Source of the DNA: Lepidurus packardi
Lineage: Eukaryota; Arthropoda; Branchiopoda; Notostraca; Triopsidae
DNA: 64,000 nt
Assembly: GCA_023053545.1 (NCBI GenBank)
Contig: JAKZAN010000132.1
Location: 32,228 to 96,227 of the forward strand
Reading direction: 5' to 3'
Shown here: one piece after another, positions 23,656-35,083 of the stretch
Numbering within the stretch: the first letter of the stretch is position 1
How the letters are laid out: the number at the start of each line of letters is the position of its first letter
Program-made: the position numbers and the translations under genes
Notes under the pieces: generated by a model
What the model was told of the DNA's origin: nothing
What the model saw: only the letters and a program-made list of their open reading frames with translations
The model's database searches: none

Positions 23656-24105
23656 TCAACAGTTCTACCCTGTCTATAGCAACTCGTACTGCAGAGCCAT
23701 CATCTCTCGATGCTCTTCTAAGTTCCGCTGTTTGTCGTAGTCCAGTTTGAATACCACTACAGTTCCAGGTTTGATGTTCGCCGGAAACAAGTGCACCGGT
23801 AGGCTCAACACCTTATAATTTGAATTCAGCAGGGTGAGGTGCGCTTCCTGCCGCCCCACCACGAAGTATGTTTCCTCGTGTAGGGCTTTCCTCCTGCGGA
23901 GTGGCGATGTGTGGCGGATATCGTTTCTGAAGGGCTGATGTTGCGCATCTACGACAGACGAACTGTTGGTGGCGATAGAACTGGTGTTGTTCTTATGGGT
24001 CTTGCCGAGGTCGTCGTCAGGGGTGGAATTTCCGGGCCTGGGGATGTGTACGCTGAGGCTCATCAGCTTGCAGTCAAGAGCATTATCATCAGTATACTCA
24101 TCCAT
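23656..24105 (-). CDS. Small protein with Chs5-like motif
   Basis: 149 residues from ATG at 24103-24105 to TGA. The N-terminal 70 residues are polar and look disordered. The C-terminal part reads FVVGRQEAHLTLLNSNYKVL, SLPVHLFPANIKPGTVVVFK, then NLEEHREMMALQ. The order (short strand, LPxxLLPxxIKxGxVVxI, then a charged helix ending in LQ) resembles the N-terminal module of Chs5-type exomer proteins. The resemblance is from memory of a pattern and may be superficial. Two TAG codons near the end add residues before the TGA. Confidence 0.5.
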
Positions 24106-24359
24106 AAACGAAAGGGTGCGTGTGTTTTTGTAGATTAATATTCATTGCAGGGAGGTATTTGTGCTGGTAGCTCATTAATAGAGTGCTTTTTTAGTAAACA
24201 GTAAGTTGCAGAATCAGTGCTGCCGTTTCTGCGGGCGTCTGCGTCAGCAATCCCATTTTATCCATGGGAGATCGTAAAAAATAAGCACAGTCTTTGGAGT
24301 CCAAAGTAGATAAACAGTTCCAGTCGAATGGATACTGGGAAAATAGCATATCAGTTTCC

Positions 24360-25880
24360 TCAGGGCCTTACGCGTGAGACGTTCGCACGCAGGGCACTCA
24401 CCGCTTTGAAATACTCTTTGCAGCTGTGCCTGTCGTCCACGTCGCCTTCGAATTACTCCTCCTCCTCGCTGATCATGCGTCCCTCGATCAGCGAGTACTT
24501 GATCTTGTCTATAAACACAATTGAGGCCCTAGAAATTTGAGAAATATCCATCGACTTGCCTAGCCTCCCAGTGGTTTTGTACTTCATATCATAAGAATAA
24601 GAAGAGTTTTCGTCCAGTCCTGGATTGGGTGTTCTCAGAGATTTCTTAACCTTCATGTGGTACCAGACGGGATTGGTCATTTTTCGGTACTGCGAATCCA
24701 ACAAAGATTTCTCGCTGTTGGATGACCCGTGCCTGCAGTGTTCTTTGCGCAGTTTTGCAAGCTGCTGCACGTACCTTTCCATGAGGGAACGAACATGGTA
24801 GGGATCGTCATAGTGCATAAAGATTTCTGTGTAGGTGTCGCTCGAAAACGATATGTTGGCCTTGACGGTATTCTTGCTATCGACTAAAGCCTGTGAGTTC
24901 TTTCTGCTGTGTCTAGCGTTGTTTACGATTGCCGCGATCTTTGTGGGAGTCATCTCGCTATGCACTATGAGAGCGAACTAGATGATGTTTTGGACGTTGA
25001 GACACCTTTCTAACCATCGACGGTCTTTGAAACGCTGGAATAGTTCCACGTATTAGGCCTCGTCTTCATTCATCTTCTCGAACTCGTATCTCAGCTCATT
25101 GATGATACCGAGGGCGAAATAGACCAGTCCCAGCCCAGAAGTGACCAAAATCAGGTCGAAGACATGTTTCGAGAAGTCGATAGGAAAGGTATAGAGATAG
25201 AAGGACATGAACCACTGCAGTACCCACATTTACTTAGGGATCTGGCTGATTTTATTGCTCAGTTTGCTGCCGAATTTCTCAAGTACAAGCTGGCTGAAGA
25301 TATCGTAGTACAGCTCAGCCAGGGGAAAGCCGTCATCGAATAATCCGAGTATTAAGTAGCGTTAGTTCAAAGCCAAGTGGGCCACCATCCAGAATACCTC
25401 CTAGGCTTCGTATCGGCAGAGCAGAAGGAACCCTACCAGGAAATTCATGCCCTGGGTGTACCCGATTTTGGGAAAGTAGATTGCTAGGTTTTTTAGAGTC
25501 TTCGTAAATCGAATAGTAAAGTGTTAGTTTGTTGCTATCTAGACGTTGGGAAACGTACGTTTCACGTCCTTTTCGATCTGCTTGAATGAGTCATGGCTAT
25601 ATTTTTCTTATCTCCCAAACATCGATGGGTCGTACTCGTCAACGCCTGCAGTACACAGCGCCAGAACCTTCCAGCGAATCCGAAGCGCCATGTCGGTTTA
25701 TAGGAAACAGAGCTCATGGCTTTTCGTTCGAAAAGTAGGGCTAGAATTGAAGGAGTGCGTCTCGACCTTTAGATGAGCTTATTGAAGGGTTTGTGCGGAT
25801 ATGAGCTTGCAGGGACGACAGGAGGCGAGCATCTGAAGTAGATAGGGTTTGAGAATAACTGGTGGGAGACTGAGACGCAT
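24360..25880 (-). CDS. TBC-domain RabGAP
   Basis: Single frame of 506 residues ending at TGA, with many recoded stops. The domain is complete: RIRWKVLALCTAGVDEYDP, IEKDVKRTFPN (arginine-finger motif IxxDxxRTxP) and KIGYTQGMNFLVGFLLL (glutamine-finger motif YxQGMN), then EVFWMVAHLAL, FDDGFPLAELYYDIF, and PKQMWVLQWFMSFYLYTFPI. It should accelerate GTP hydrolysis on a Rab GTPase in membrane traffic. The C-terminal 170 residues are Ser/Lys-rich and acidic at the end. The start is chosen at ATG 25878-25880; a different frame from an ATG at 25951 meets TGA and is rejected. Confidence 0.92.
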
Positions 25881-26277
25881 GAAGGTGGTGATTTACTTTT
25901 GAGGGAAATAGCTGAAGGAGCGTTTTTTGACTTAGAAACAGGATGATCCATTGCAGCCCATTGTAGGGTGAAGGTTGTTATAGTAGATGGGCGCAGAGTT
26001 ATGCGGTAGGGTTGGGGTTTATTAGAGATGCCTTAACGCAACAGTGAAGACGATGCCAGAATAATATATAGACAGTTTATAATGTAATAATTCATTCATC
26101 GGGGAATAAGCAGGGCTCATTCTAAGTGATCAGGATACTTCTGCTGTCTGAGGCAATATTCTATTTATTGTCGCAATGCTACTAAGAAAATCATGTATAT
26201 ATTTACTATTTTTCAAACCGTCCACACCTAATCAGGAAATGGAATCCCCACACAATAGATAAGTATCGATGCTATCA
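25881..26277. other. Intergenic region between two same-strand genes
   Basis: About 400 bases. On the minus strand it holds AAACCCCAACCC near 26005-26016 and a TATA-like run near 26068. It is the presumed promoter of the TBC gene and the 3' flank of the kinase gene. No gene supported. Confidence 0.4.
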
Positions 26278-27874
26278 TCACATGTTCTACTTTCGGCTGG
26301 CCCCACCTCGCAGACCACTCCCATTCATAGAACTATAGTCCCCCACTAGATTCTACTTATCCCGAACTAGCGTAGATTTCACCTTCTTCAGACCCGCAAT
26401 ATCTTTTGGAGCCTTGCTCTTCATATCCTGAGCTTGGTTAATTGAGGTTTTCTTGCTCATCAGGTTGTGCTCGTTTCGAATCTCCTCCAAAGGCACGAAA
26501 TTGCAAATGGACTTCGCCTCTTCCACTTCCATCGCAGATGATTGGAAACTCTCTTATGCCTGAGACAAGAAACTATGAGCTAAAGCCTAACTAGCACTGA
26601 TGCGTGTAATCGGGTTGCAATCAAGCATCCTAGTCATCAGATTGTGGGCTTCTGGAGTGAGTTTTTATCTGTACTCTTCGGTGTCCAAGTTGAAGTTGCA
26701 TGTTCGGTTCTGGGCCAGTACATCAGCATAAGTACGGCCTGGGAACACAGACTTGCCCATCAGCAAGATATGTAGGATCAGACCTGCCGAGAAGATGTCA
26801 CAGACAGGGTCAGACTTAGTCTTCATGTCCTTAATGTTGATGATTTCTGGGGCCACGTATCCAGGGGTACCACACCTCACAAAGAGGTACTAGGGTTCGT
26901 CAGCCCAGGTGGCGAGTCCAAAGTCGGCGATAACAATGTCTAGGCCAGTCGGACTGCGAAGCATGATGTTTTCGGGCTTCAGGTCTCGGTGCATGATCCT
27001 CATAGAGTGGAGTTGTTCAAGTCCTTTTAGAAGACCAGCCATAACTTTTCTCGTTTCATCGATAGTAAACTTGTGTTTGGACTGAATTTTAGAATAGAGT
27101 TGTCCACCTTCAAGCAGCTCGATGGTCACGTAGATCGAGTTGTCAGATTCGAAGACTCCGTACATTTTGAGTACGTTCGGGTGGTCCACTTTCCTCAAAA
27201 GCTTGATTTAGTTCATCAAAGACTCCTTGCCTTTGTCCTGAGAGAAGGTGGCTTATTTGGAGAAAGCTTTCACTGCCACCATCCTTTTGTCTTCCAGTCT
27301 TTCAGCCAAATAGACCGAGGCGAAGTTTCCTTTGCCGATTTTTTTCAGTGGTTTGAAAAGGACGTGGAAGCCTCTTTGATTGCTGAGTCTAGAGAGCGCA
27401 TCTCTCCAGTAATTGATGACGTTAGGGCTGGAGTGGTATAAACAGATGGGGTTCCTGCCCTCTTTCTCAAGTCTAATGCCGTAAGGTGTGCCGGGGGTTC
27501 TAATATCCTATGACCAATTTTATACATTTGGCTCAAATAGATTGACCATATTGATGGTCGGGAGGATGGGATTAAAAAAGGGGAAGTTACGGGCCACTAC
27601 AGGCGTAGGATTTCAAAACGAGTGTCGAAAGTGAGTTCCGCAACGCCGCTAATTTAGGATTTGTAGTGGTCCTGAGAGTCGGTGTGAAAAGGAGGAATCT
27701 TACTTTGTAGCAGATGATCATGTTGCCCGCCAGGACGATAAGGCGTAGGACGTCCTGTTCGTGGGAAGGGTTGAGGGAGAAGACGTTGATGAGAGCAACT
27801 TCGCCTGCTTGGGCGACCTGTTGGGAGATAGAGTTGTGGGAGGGTGTGAAGAAAGATAGGGTAGAAGATGTCAT
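26278..27874 (-). CDS. PH-domain protein kinase (CAMK-like)
   Basis: Exons 27704-27874, 27591-27671 and 26278-27507; introns 32 and 83 nt; 493 residues. The PH domain spans exons 1-3: LIVLAGNMIICYK, DHYKSQISGVAELTF, YGIRLEKEGRNPICLY and the helix VINYWRDALSRL. The kinase follows: GKGNFASVYLAER (glycine loop), VAVKAF (lysine), IMHRDLKPENIML (catalytic loop), IADFGLATW and GTPGYVAPEI. All catalytic residues are present. Ciliates have an expanded family with this PH-kinase order. The tail after residue 400 is polar and basic. Substrate unknown; the PH domain suggests membrane or phosphoinositide control. Confidence 0.93.
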
Positions 27875-28248
27875 ATAGTTCTTCGATTTGGGAAAATTTA
27901 GAATAAAACGGAATGAAGAAAAATGTCTGAAGGAAGGTGGGTTTATATAATAAAAGGGAGAGAGGGACAATAATAAGTGTGGGCCGATCAAAAACGCATC
28001 AACCTCAGGTCAATTCCCAAAGCAGTCCGCCTCTATGACTAATTTATATAATCAATTAAGTGTTGTCTGTTTTGTTGTTTTTCTACGCTAATCAGTTGTT
28101 TTCATTATAAAACCAGTGCCTCTCTCTCCTTCTGTTTTCAGATATACTAGTCAAATCATATTTTAGACTACACACTCTATACGCACTCCATTCCTTCCCT
28201 TCTCCCTCTTTTTACTTCCACTAATTAAACTACTTACCCTCTTTCCCT
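27875..28248. other. Divergent promoter region
   Basis: About 375 bases between the start codons of the divergent PH-kinase and COMMD genes. AT-rich, with pyrimidine runs on the + strand before the COMMD start. No gene or repeat recognised. Confidence 0.4.
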
Positions 28249-28803
28249 ATGAAGTATATTTTCCGGTCAGCTCTTGTCACTGGCCACACCTCCAACCGAG
28301 AGGCTATCACCACCCAGGACCTCCAGGAAGCACTCGCTGCCATCAAGTACAAGTGTCCTAATCTCCAAGAAATACTGCAAATATGGGACACCTTCATCTC
28401 CGACTACTTGGTCAACTGCCAGACTCCTCGCAAAGAAGACGCAGTAACTTCGCTGATACGCAATAACTTCAAAGCGCCCCAGCCTCCAACCGAGCAGTAA
28501 CTCAAGGAAATCTACGCAGTATGGGAAAGTGAATACTAAAACGTGGTCTCGTACAAATTGCTAAAATCGGTGGCAAGCAACCATCTATCCAGACTGGAGT
28601 GGTCAGTCAACAACAAGTTCTGTTCGAAGCACGCGCAGAACATCAACGAAGTGACTGCGATTTTGAATATGACGCTAGTCAACAATCGCAAGGACAAATA
28701 AAAAGCCATTCTGACCTTTGAGATGGGGAAGGACAAAGCCCAGGAATTCATAAATACGCTTCAATAAATCGAGGGGGCTATTGACGAGCTCGTGATCGGG
28801 TGA
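28249..28803 (+). CDS. COMM-domain protein
   Basis: 184 residues from ATG at 28249 to TGA, with four recoded stops; length matches COMMD proteins (about 190-200). The C-terminal COMM domain is visible: NHLSRLEWSVNNKFCSKHAQ (family LxxxxWRxxxxxxS), AILNMTLVNNRKDKQKAILT and FEMGKDKAQEFINTLQQIEG (family fxlxxxqlxxllxxLxxIq). The N-terminal half is helical. COMMD proteins form a hetero-decamer in the Commander complex that recycles cargo from endosomes, which fits the nearby VPS35 only thematically. The paralogue (COMMD1-10) cannot be assigned. Confidence 0.82.
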
Positions 28804-28883
28804 TGCGGTTTGGCTGTCAAAACATAAAATCTGTCTCTCGTCATTTTTGTATCTACAGCTTATAATTTAAAGAAAGGAGAACC

Positions 28884-30602
28884 ATGATCAACCTCAGTCT
28901 ACCACTCCGCTACCTACGCAGAAACCAGTTCAATCTCGTATTGCAGGCAACTTACTTGATTTCGAAGAGACTCTCAGTTCCCACGCTGCCTGTGCCAGTC
29001 CTGAGTTCAGAAAAACCCAGGCGACGCAGTACCATGGACACTAAATTCTAACAACAGGAGATCTAGCACTTCGATTCCAACTACTCCACTGTGAAGAAGG
29101 TGGATCACATCAACCTCAAAAGAGGGATACTGGTGGAGACGACCTCTTATAATGATATTGATAAGATTCTGGAGAGCAAAATCCAGGACGATCCTGCATA
29201 ACTGATGCGCTTCGTACAAGTGCGTGGCAAAAAGATAAGACTAGCCGAGATCTGGTACCTTGTCAAAAAGCTAGTGCATAGTGAGAACAAACAAAAGTAT
29301 CTGGAAGCAGTCGATGAGAGGGTCCTTGATTTAGTGAGCGATTTCTTGGATAGCAACGATAAAATCAGCAACGTGATGGCTGGCAGTATTCTCAAAGTCT
29401 GCACCACCTTCAGACTGAATGATAAGACCACAGAAAAAATGCTGATCCTCTATCTGCAATATCTCAAAAAACAGACTGAAGTGGGCATAGATGTTGACAC
29501 TTTACTCTGTTGTCCTCCCCACATGCTGATGCCCCATCGACTGGCCCTCATGCAACTATTCAAAAGAAATCTTATCTACATGATGTAGTCATTTGTGGCG
29601 ATCACGAAGCCTCTCGCGGAGCTAACAGAAAGTGAGGAGTCTCTCAGCAATCTTCTGGACAATCAATCCGTTCGAAACTATGATCAATACTTTCATGATC
29701 GGTACGAAGACATGACTTTCGAGGACAAAACCAGAATTCTCGAGTCATTCTGTCTACTGGGAAAGAGGGGATTCTTTGTGCAGGACGTCGAGGAGGAACT
29801 CAAGAAAGTATGGGTCGAGAACCTCCCTTTCGCTCAGGTTCTTGCAATAGTGATCAATCTCAGCACAATGCGAGTCCTAGATGAGGAGACCTATATGCGC
29901 ATCGAGAACAGGGCTGTCGGCGAACTGCTGCAAGGTGCATTGCTAGTGCCACAGATAATTGTCCTGATCCAGGTAGCACACCTCAGCAACTATGGCTCTC
30001 TCGAGTTCTGGACCCTTCTGCGCAACCAGAAAATTAAGTATCGATACAATGAGTGCTTTGCGATCCTTGGTGGCTACGAGCGCAATCTCTCCATGGACCA
30101 CTCTTTGTTTCTGGACATGGTCTCAAAGGACCCCAACCATTTGTCTTTTTCTGCGAGTCTAAACCAGGACCAGTTCTTGAAAATGTGTCTAGTCTACTTC
30201 AGCAACCTCCAGAAGGTAGAACCCGCCACCCTTAGGGCTTCAATCAGTGCCAAACTTTCAGAAAGGCTGCAACAGCTGTACAAAGAAAGACCATTCAAGA
30301 TATTCGTGATGCTGATGCTGTGGCTGGTAGAACCGAATCCACAGAAGAAAGCAGAGTGGTTCAAGCTGCTGTACACAGACTAACAGGAGAAAATGCTATT
30401 GGGATTCGGATTCGCAGAGGTGCTAGAAGTGGCTGTAATGAGTGACTAACTGAAGAAGGATCGTGAAGGGTACATTGAGATTCTAGCAGATAAATATGAG
30501 TACTTCAATAGCCACCGGCAAAGGGCGGTGCTGTAAGAATACATGCGGCGCAAAATATCGTTTTTCGAGAAGAAATAGCTGTGGAGGAGGAACCAAGACT
30601 GA
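28884..30602 (+). CDS. Helical protein with mitochondrial-type N-terminus
   Basis: 572 residues in one exon with several recoded stops. The N-terminus (MINLSLPLRYLRRNQFNLVL) is basic, hydrophobic and lacks acidic residues, as in mitochondrial targeting peptides. The rest is all-helical, with repeated pairs such as KRNLIYMMQSFVAI, LLGKRGFFVQDVEEELKKVW and RLQQLYKERPFKIFVML. The style resembles the FASTK/RAP-associated helical repeats and heptatricopeptide proteins that process mitochondrial RNA. No RAP domain is seen at the C-terminus. The gene at 52.3-54.0 kb has the same design. Family assignment is an inference. Confidence 0.6.
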
Positions 30603-30761
30603 CATCTGTTCGTGCATACTTCTCTCTATACTTATAGACTGCCTAATATAACCAATAATAGCTGTCATTTGTATTTAAGAAAAGGGTAGTCGGTCGGGCT
30701 CTGAGATCTTTGAAGTTCGGTTTAAAAAACATAACTTTATAAATTCCTTGAGAAAATATTA

Positions 30762-33700
30762 ATGGCTGACCAGAACGACAAGCCCTACAAGTCTGCAGAC
30801 GAGTACAGCAAGAACATCAAGATCCTCAAGTACTACCTAGAGGAGCAGATCAAGCTCAACCAGGAACTCAAGTACAAACTCAAAAAGGCAGACAAAAACA
30901 AAAAAGCAGAAGCTAAAAACAATAAGAGTAACATCGCACATCTCAAACCCATACTCTATTAACTCTGCAGATTTCGAAACTGGAGTCAAAACCTACAAGA
31001 CAGATGATGTCGCCAAGAAAATGTTCGGTGGGTTCAAGACTCTCGGCATTCCTCTCAGCGGGCTTTTCAGAATGGCAGACGCAGAATACAAAGGCGCTGT
31101 GTCCAATGAGACCTTTATTAGCACAATCCGCAAGTTCAAATTAGACCTGACGGAACAGGAAGTGTTGCAAGTAGTCTTTTCGATGGACACTTCCCTGAGC
31201 AACAGTATAGAAGAAGACGAGTTCTAGCAATTCATAACAACCTATGGTGTCGGGGAGAGCAGCGATAGAACTTTCAGACTGGAAGCACAGACTATGGAGA
31301 AGTTCACCGAGTTTCTGAAGAGTAATAGGAGCGACCCTGACTCTGTATTCAAAGAGATCGACAAAGATTCAAGCGGGAGCATCGATGCCGCGGAACTGAG
31401 GCTATTCCTGAAACAGCACAACGGGAAGTTCAACGAGAACGAGATATTCCTGATTCTAAACAATATGGACCCTTCTAAGACGGGGTCTATCAGCTAAAAA
31501 GTGTTCAAAGGAATGCTCAAAACAGCATTCAAGAAGACAGAAGTTGAGAAGAAGAATGATGAGTTTGAAAGGGAAATGAAGAAGCTGGTCTCCAAGCTCA
31601 AATAGCAGAAGTTGAACCCACTGCATGTCTTTGATGAAGCCGATGAGGATGGCTACGAGGGGGTCAGTGCAGATGAACTGGACAGGGCATTCCGGAAACT
31701 GTTCCCCAAAGAGAGTCAAATGCAGATCAAGAAGTGGGTGAACCATATCAATATTAACCAGGATAGCACGATCGAGAAGGAATAGTTCCTAAACGCAGTG
31801 GTGAGCATGTATAGCAAAGAGGAGAGAGCATAGTTTGAGAAGCAACTGACCAAACTATCACAATAGTCCAAGCTGGTTAAGGCAACCGACAAAATTATCA
31901 AGCAGTTTGCCGATAAAATCGAAGATTCAGGCAAGACGAAGAAGGAGTTTTTCCAAGGTATTGACAAGAACGGGGATGGTGAGATTAGCATCGATGAACT
32001 TAAAATGGGACTGACCAAGGTTGGACTGCATACAGCGATGATCAACAACATCGTTGGCCACTTCGACAAAGACGGTAGCAAAAGCATTAGTTTGAAGGAG
32101 TTCTGTGCAGTCTTGGGAGAAGATATACCCATGAGTGAGGTCGAGTTGCCAGAAGTAGACAACGATGAAGATTTGAAGAAAAAAGCCAAGGCCAAGGAGT
32201 AGGAAGAAAAGAAGAAGAAAAAACCTGATGTTAAAAAGGAGACAGCAGCAAAGGTGCCTTAGAAAAGCAAAGAGAAGGAGATTAAAACAGTGAAGCCAAA
32301 AGCTAAGGAGGAAACAGCTGACAAGTCAAAGGTGGCAAAGCCTGCAGTCAAAAAGCAGGAGGTTGAAGAAAAACAGCCGAAACCATCAGAATCTAAGGAC
32401 AAGAACAAATCCAAAACACCTTCTAAAGTTGAGCCTAAAAAGGATGATACTGCATCTACTAATAATAAAAACATTAAGACCACGGAAGCAGCAGACAAGT
32501 CTAAAGTCCCCAAGAAAAACGAAATCTCTGACATCAAGAAGCCTGTCAAGAAATAAGAAAAGCACGTAGAGGAACACATCGATGATGACAACCGTAGCCA
32601 AGACGAGTCCCATGTCATGTACGATGATACTCCCTCCAATCTGATTCCCGAAAGCGAGCTCAAGCAGTACTACGAGAAGATCAGCGGACTGTACCGTAAG
32701 AACAAGCCCAAGCTCCAGGGACTCTTCTTCAACTACGACAAAAAGGAAACAGGGATAATCAACGAAGCCAATTTCAAAAAGGTGATCGCGCAAATCTTAG
32801 GACTGAATGCGAGTAGCGATGCACTCATACTTGAGAGTATCTACAGGCATGCAGAGACTGACACTGCGGTTCAGTATATTTACTGGCTGGATGAGATCGA
32901 GCTGAACTATGAACCACAAGCCACAGGCGAAGAACAAGCAAAAAATGGGGGTGCTAACAACACATCCAAAACCAAGACACCAGAAACGAGGCCTAAGCAG
33001 CCTGAACCGAATACTAAAAAGTAGAAGGAACAGAAGAAACAAGAACAGCGAGAAGAGTAGCCAGAGGACAAAGGGGCTGACGAGGACAAAAATATGCAGA
33101 AGTCAGATGTGTCTGCAAACTTGTCAGAAGCAACCAAAAAGAAAAGAGGTGCTGTGGTAGATGCCTTCCAAAACTTTATCGTCGAACAGTTGAACCAGCA
33201 GGAAAACATCCCTGCAGCCATGATTGATGAGTAGGGCAAATCTACCATTCTGAAATATGTAGAGTACGATGAGAGAAAAGTCAAAGCATTTTATGAAGTG
33301 GCCAAAGAAGTCAAGGAGAGTAAAAAGAGATTTGTGGATCAGGAATTTCCCGCACAGATGAAGTCGATTGCCAGGAATATCAACGAGTTCAAGAAGGGCA
33401 AAAGCAACAACATTCAGTTCGAGTGGAAGCACATCAAGGACTTATTTTCTAACGTATCTATGATCAAAGACGATGCCAACCCTAATGATATCAAGCAGAG
33501 ACAACTTGGCGACTGCTATTTCCTCAGTGCGCTCTCCAGCCTCGCAGAGTATCCTTTCCTCATTGAAAGGCTTATAGAGTATGAAGATAACTAGAATGGA
33601 TTATATGGTGTATGGCTCTGTGTCGATGGAACTTGGCAGCTCATCGCAGTCGACGGTAACGTAGTGACTTCTGACGGCAAGAAAATAGCCTTCACACAGT

Positions 33701-34920
33701 CAGGTACTGATGGGGAGTTGTGGGTAATTATGCTGTAAAAAGCATACGCCAAAGCCTATGGGTCTTACCAGAGAATTGAAGGGGGAATTCCTGTAGAAGC
33801 TATCAGAGATCTCTCTGGCGCACCTGGCAAAGTTATAAAGCACCGGGATAAGATCCCGTAAACAGAACTATGGAATATGGTTCTGAAGGCAGACCAAGAG
33901 AAGTTTATGATCTGCGCAGGTACTGATGTCGCCCAACTACCAAACAGCAAAGCTGATGCCCATCCCGAACCGATCAGCAAAAATGGTATCGCATTAGGAC
34001 ACGCATATTCAGTGCTGGAGGCCAGACAGGTTGGAAATGAGAGATTGATAAAACTACGTAATCCTTGGGGTGAGGTGGAGTGGAATGGGGATTGGTCCGA
34101 TAAATCGAAGAAATGGACGAAGGAGATGCGAGAACTATTAAAGTTCGAGGAGAAAGAGGATGGGGTATTCTGGATGCCTTTCAGGGACTACTTCCATGGG
34201 GATTTCAGTGTCACATGTATTAACTATATCCGGCCCACATACTTCTACATCAACAAGAATCTAAAAGCCAGCCAGGGCGAGTTCGTGATAACCTCAGACA
34301 AGTTCACCCATGGGTACTTCACAGTAACCCAGACGGATCTGAGACACAACGACAACAGAAAGGACCTAAATTATGCACGTGTGAAGATGACTGCCTATTT
34401 GATGAAGAACGGTAAAGTCCAGAAGAGAATTAAGTCAGAGGAGTTTGGCTACATCCGAGACGCATGTTTAGAAATAAGCGAGTTGAAGAACAATGGAGAC
34501 GAGTTGGCGATCCATGTGATGCTCGCGGGTCAGTTCGAGTGCAATGTTAGCTACTATGGCATGGAGAAAATCTAGCTCTAGATCGACGAGAAGCCAGACA
34601 TCGTTGATCAGATCATCATGAACATTGAGCCTGATAGTCCCGAAAATGTGCATAACTTTGAAGGGGCCAAGATCATGCACGACGAGATCGGCTACTACTA
34701 CTACTTCTACATTGCCAACGGAAACCCGAGCAAGACACTGGAGTTCGGTGCGAAGTTCGTCAAAGAACCAGTGAACTACGAAGTGATCGGAGTGAAGAAT
34801 CTGAGTAATTGGAGTGTGCAGGTGGGCCCGAAGAAGAACAAGATAGTCAAGTACAAGGTCAAAGATGCCTCGAAACCATGGGAGCTGGGCGAGTTCGGAT
34901 TCAATCTCAAAGCCTACTGA
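30762..34920 (+). CDS. EF-hand calpain-family cysteine protease
   Basis: Exons 30762-30927 and 30971-34920; intron 43 nt with a TTAAC site; 1371 residues, with many recoded stops. The N-terminal half has at least four EF-hand loops (DKDSSGSIDAAE near residue 186, DEADEDGYEGVSADE, DKNGDGEISIDE near 386, DKDGSKSISLKE near 421), then a Lys/Glu/Pro-rich linker (about 450-610) and another EF-like unit. The calpain core follows, with the full triad: Cys 904 in LGDCYFLSAL, His 1066 in LGHAYSVLEA and Asn 1086 in RNPWGEVEW. A C2-like beta region ends the protein. Classical calpains carry EF-hands at the C-terminus; here they are N-terminal. Likely a Ca2+-dependent cytosolic protease. Confidence 0.95.
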
Positions 34921-35083
34921 TTGGATTTCATCTTCGCTATTGGTGATATATAGATTTTTCTAAGCTAATGCTTAATTTCTCCTTGGGTTTAAAGATATGT
35001 GTTACGTTTAAAGTAAACAACTCAAGGATTTTCGCAACATCCCATCATATTTTAAAACTCACTTAAAATACCGAGGCTCCAGC

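Noticed and set aside
25769..25951. Alternative start of the TBC gene at 25951
   Set aside because: That frame reaches TGA before the domain; the TBC frame has its own ATG at 25878-25880.
25950..26070. Second telomerase-RNA-like motif on the minus strand (AAACCCCAACCC, with AACCTTCACC further on, as in Tetrahymena)
   Set aside because: A transcript here would run into the start of the TBC gene, no pseudoknot partner for the AACCTTCACC stretch is visible, and no enclosing helix was found.
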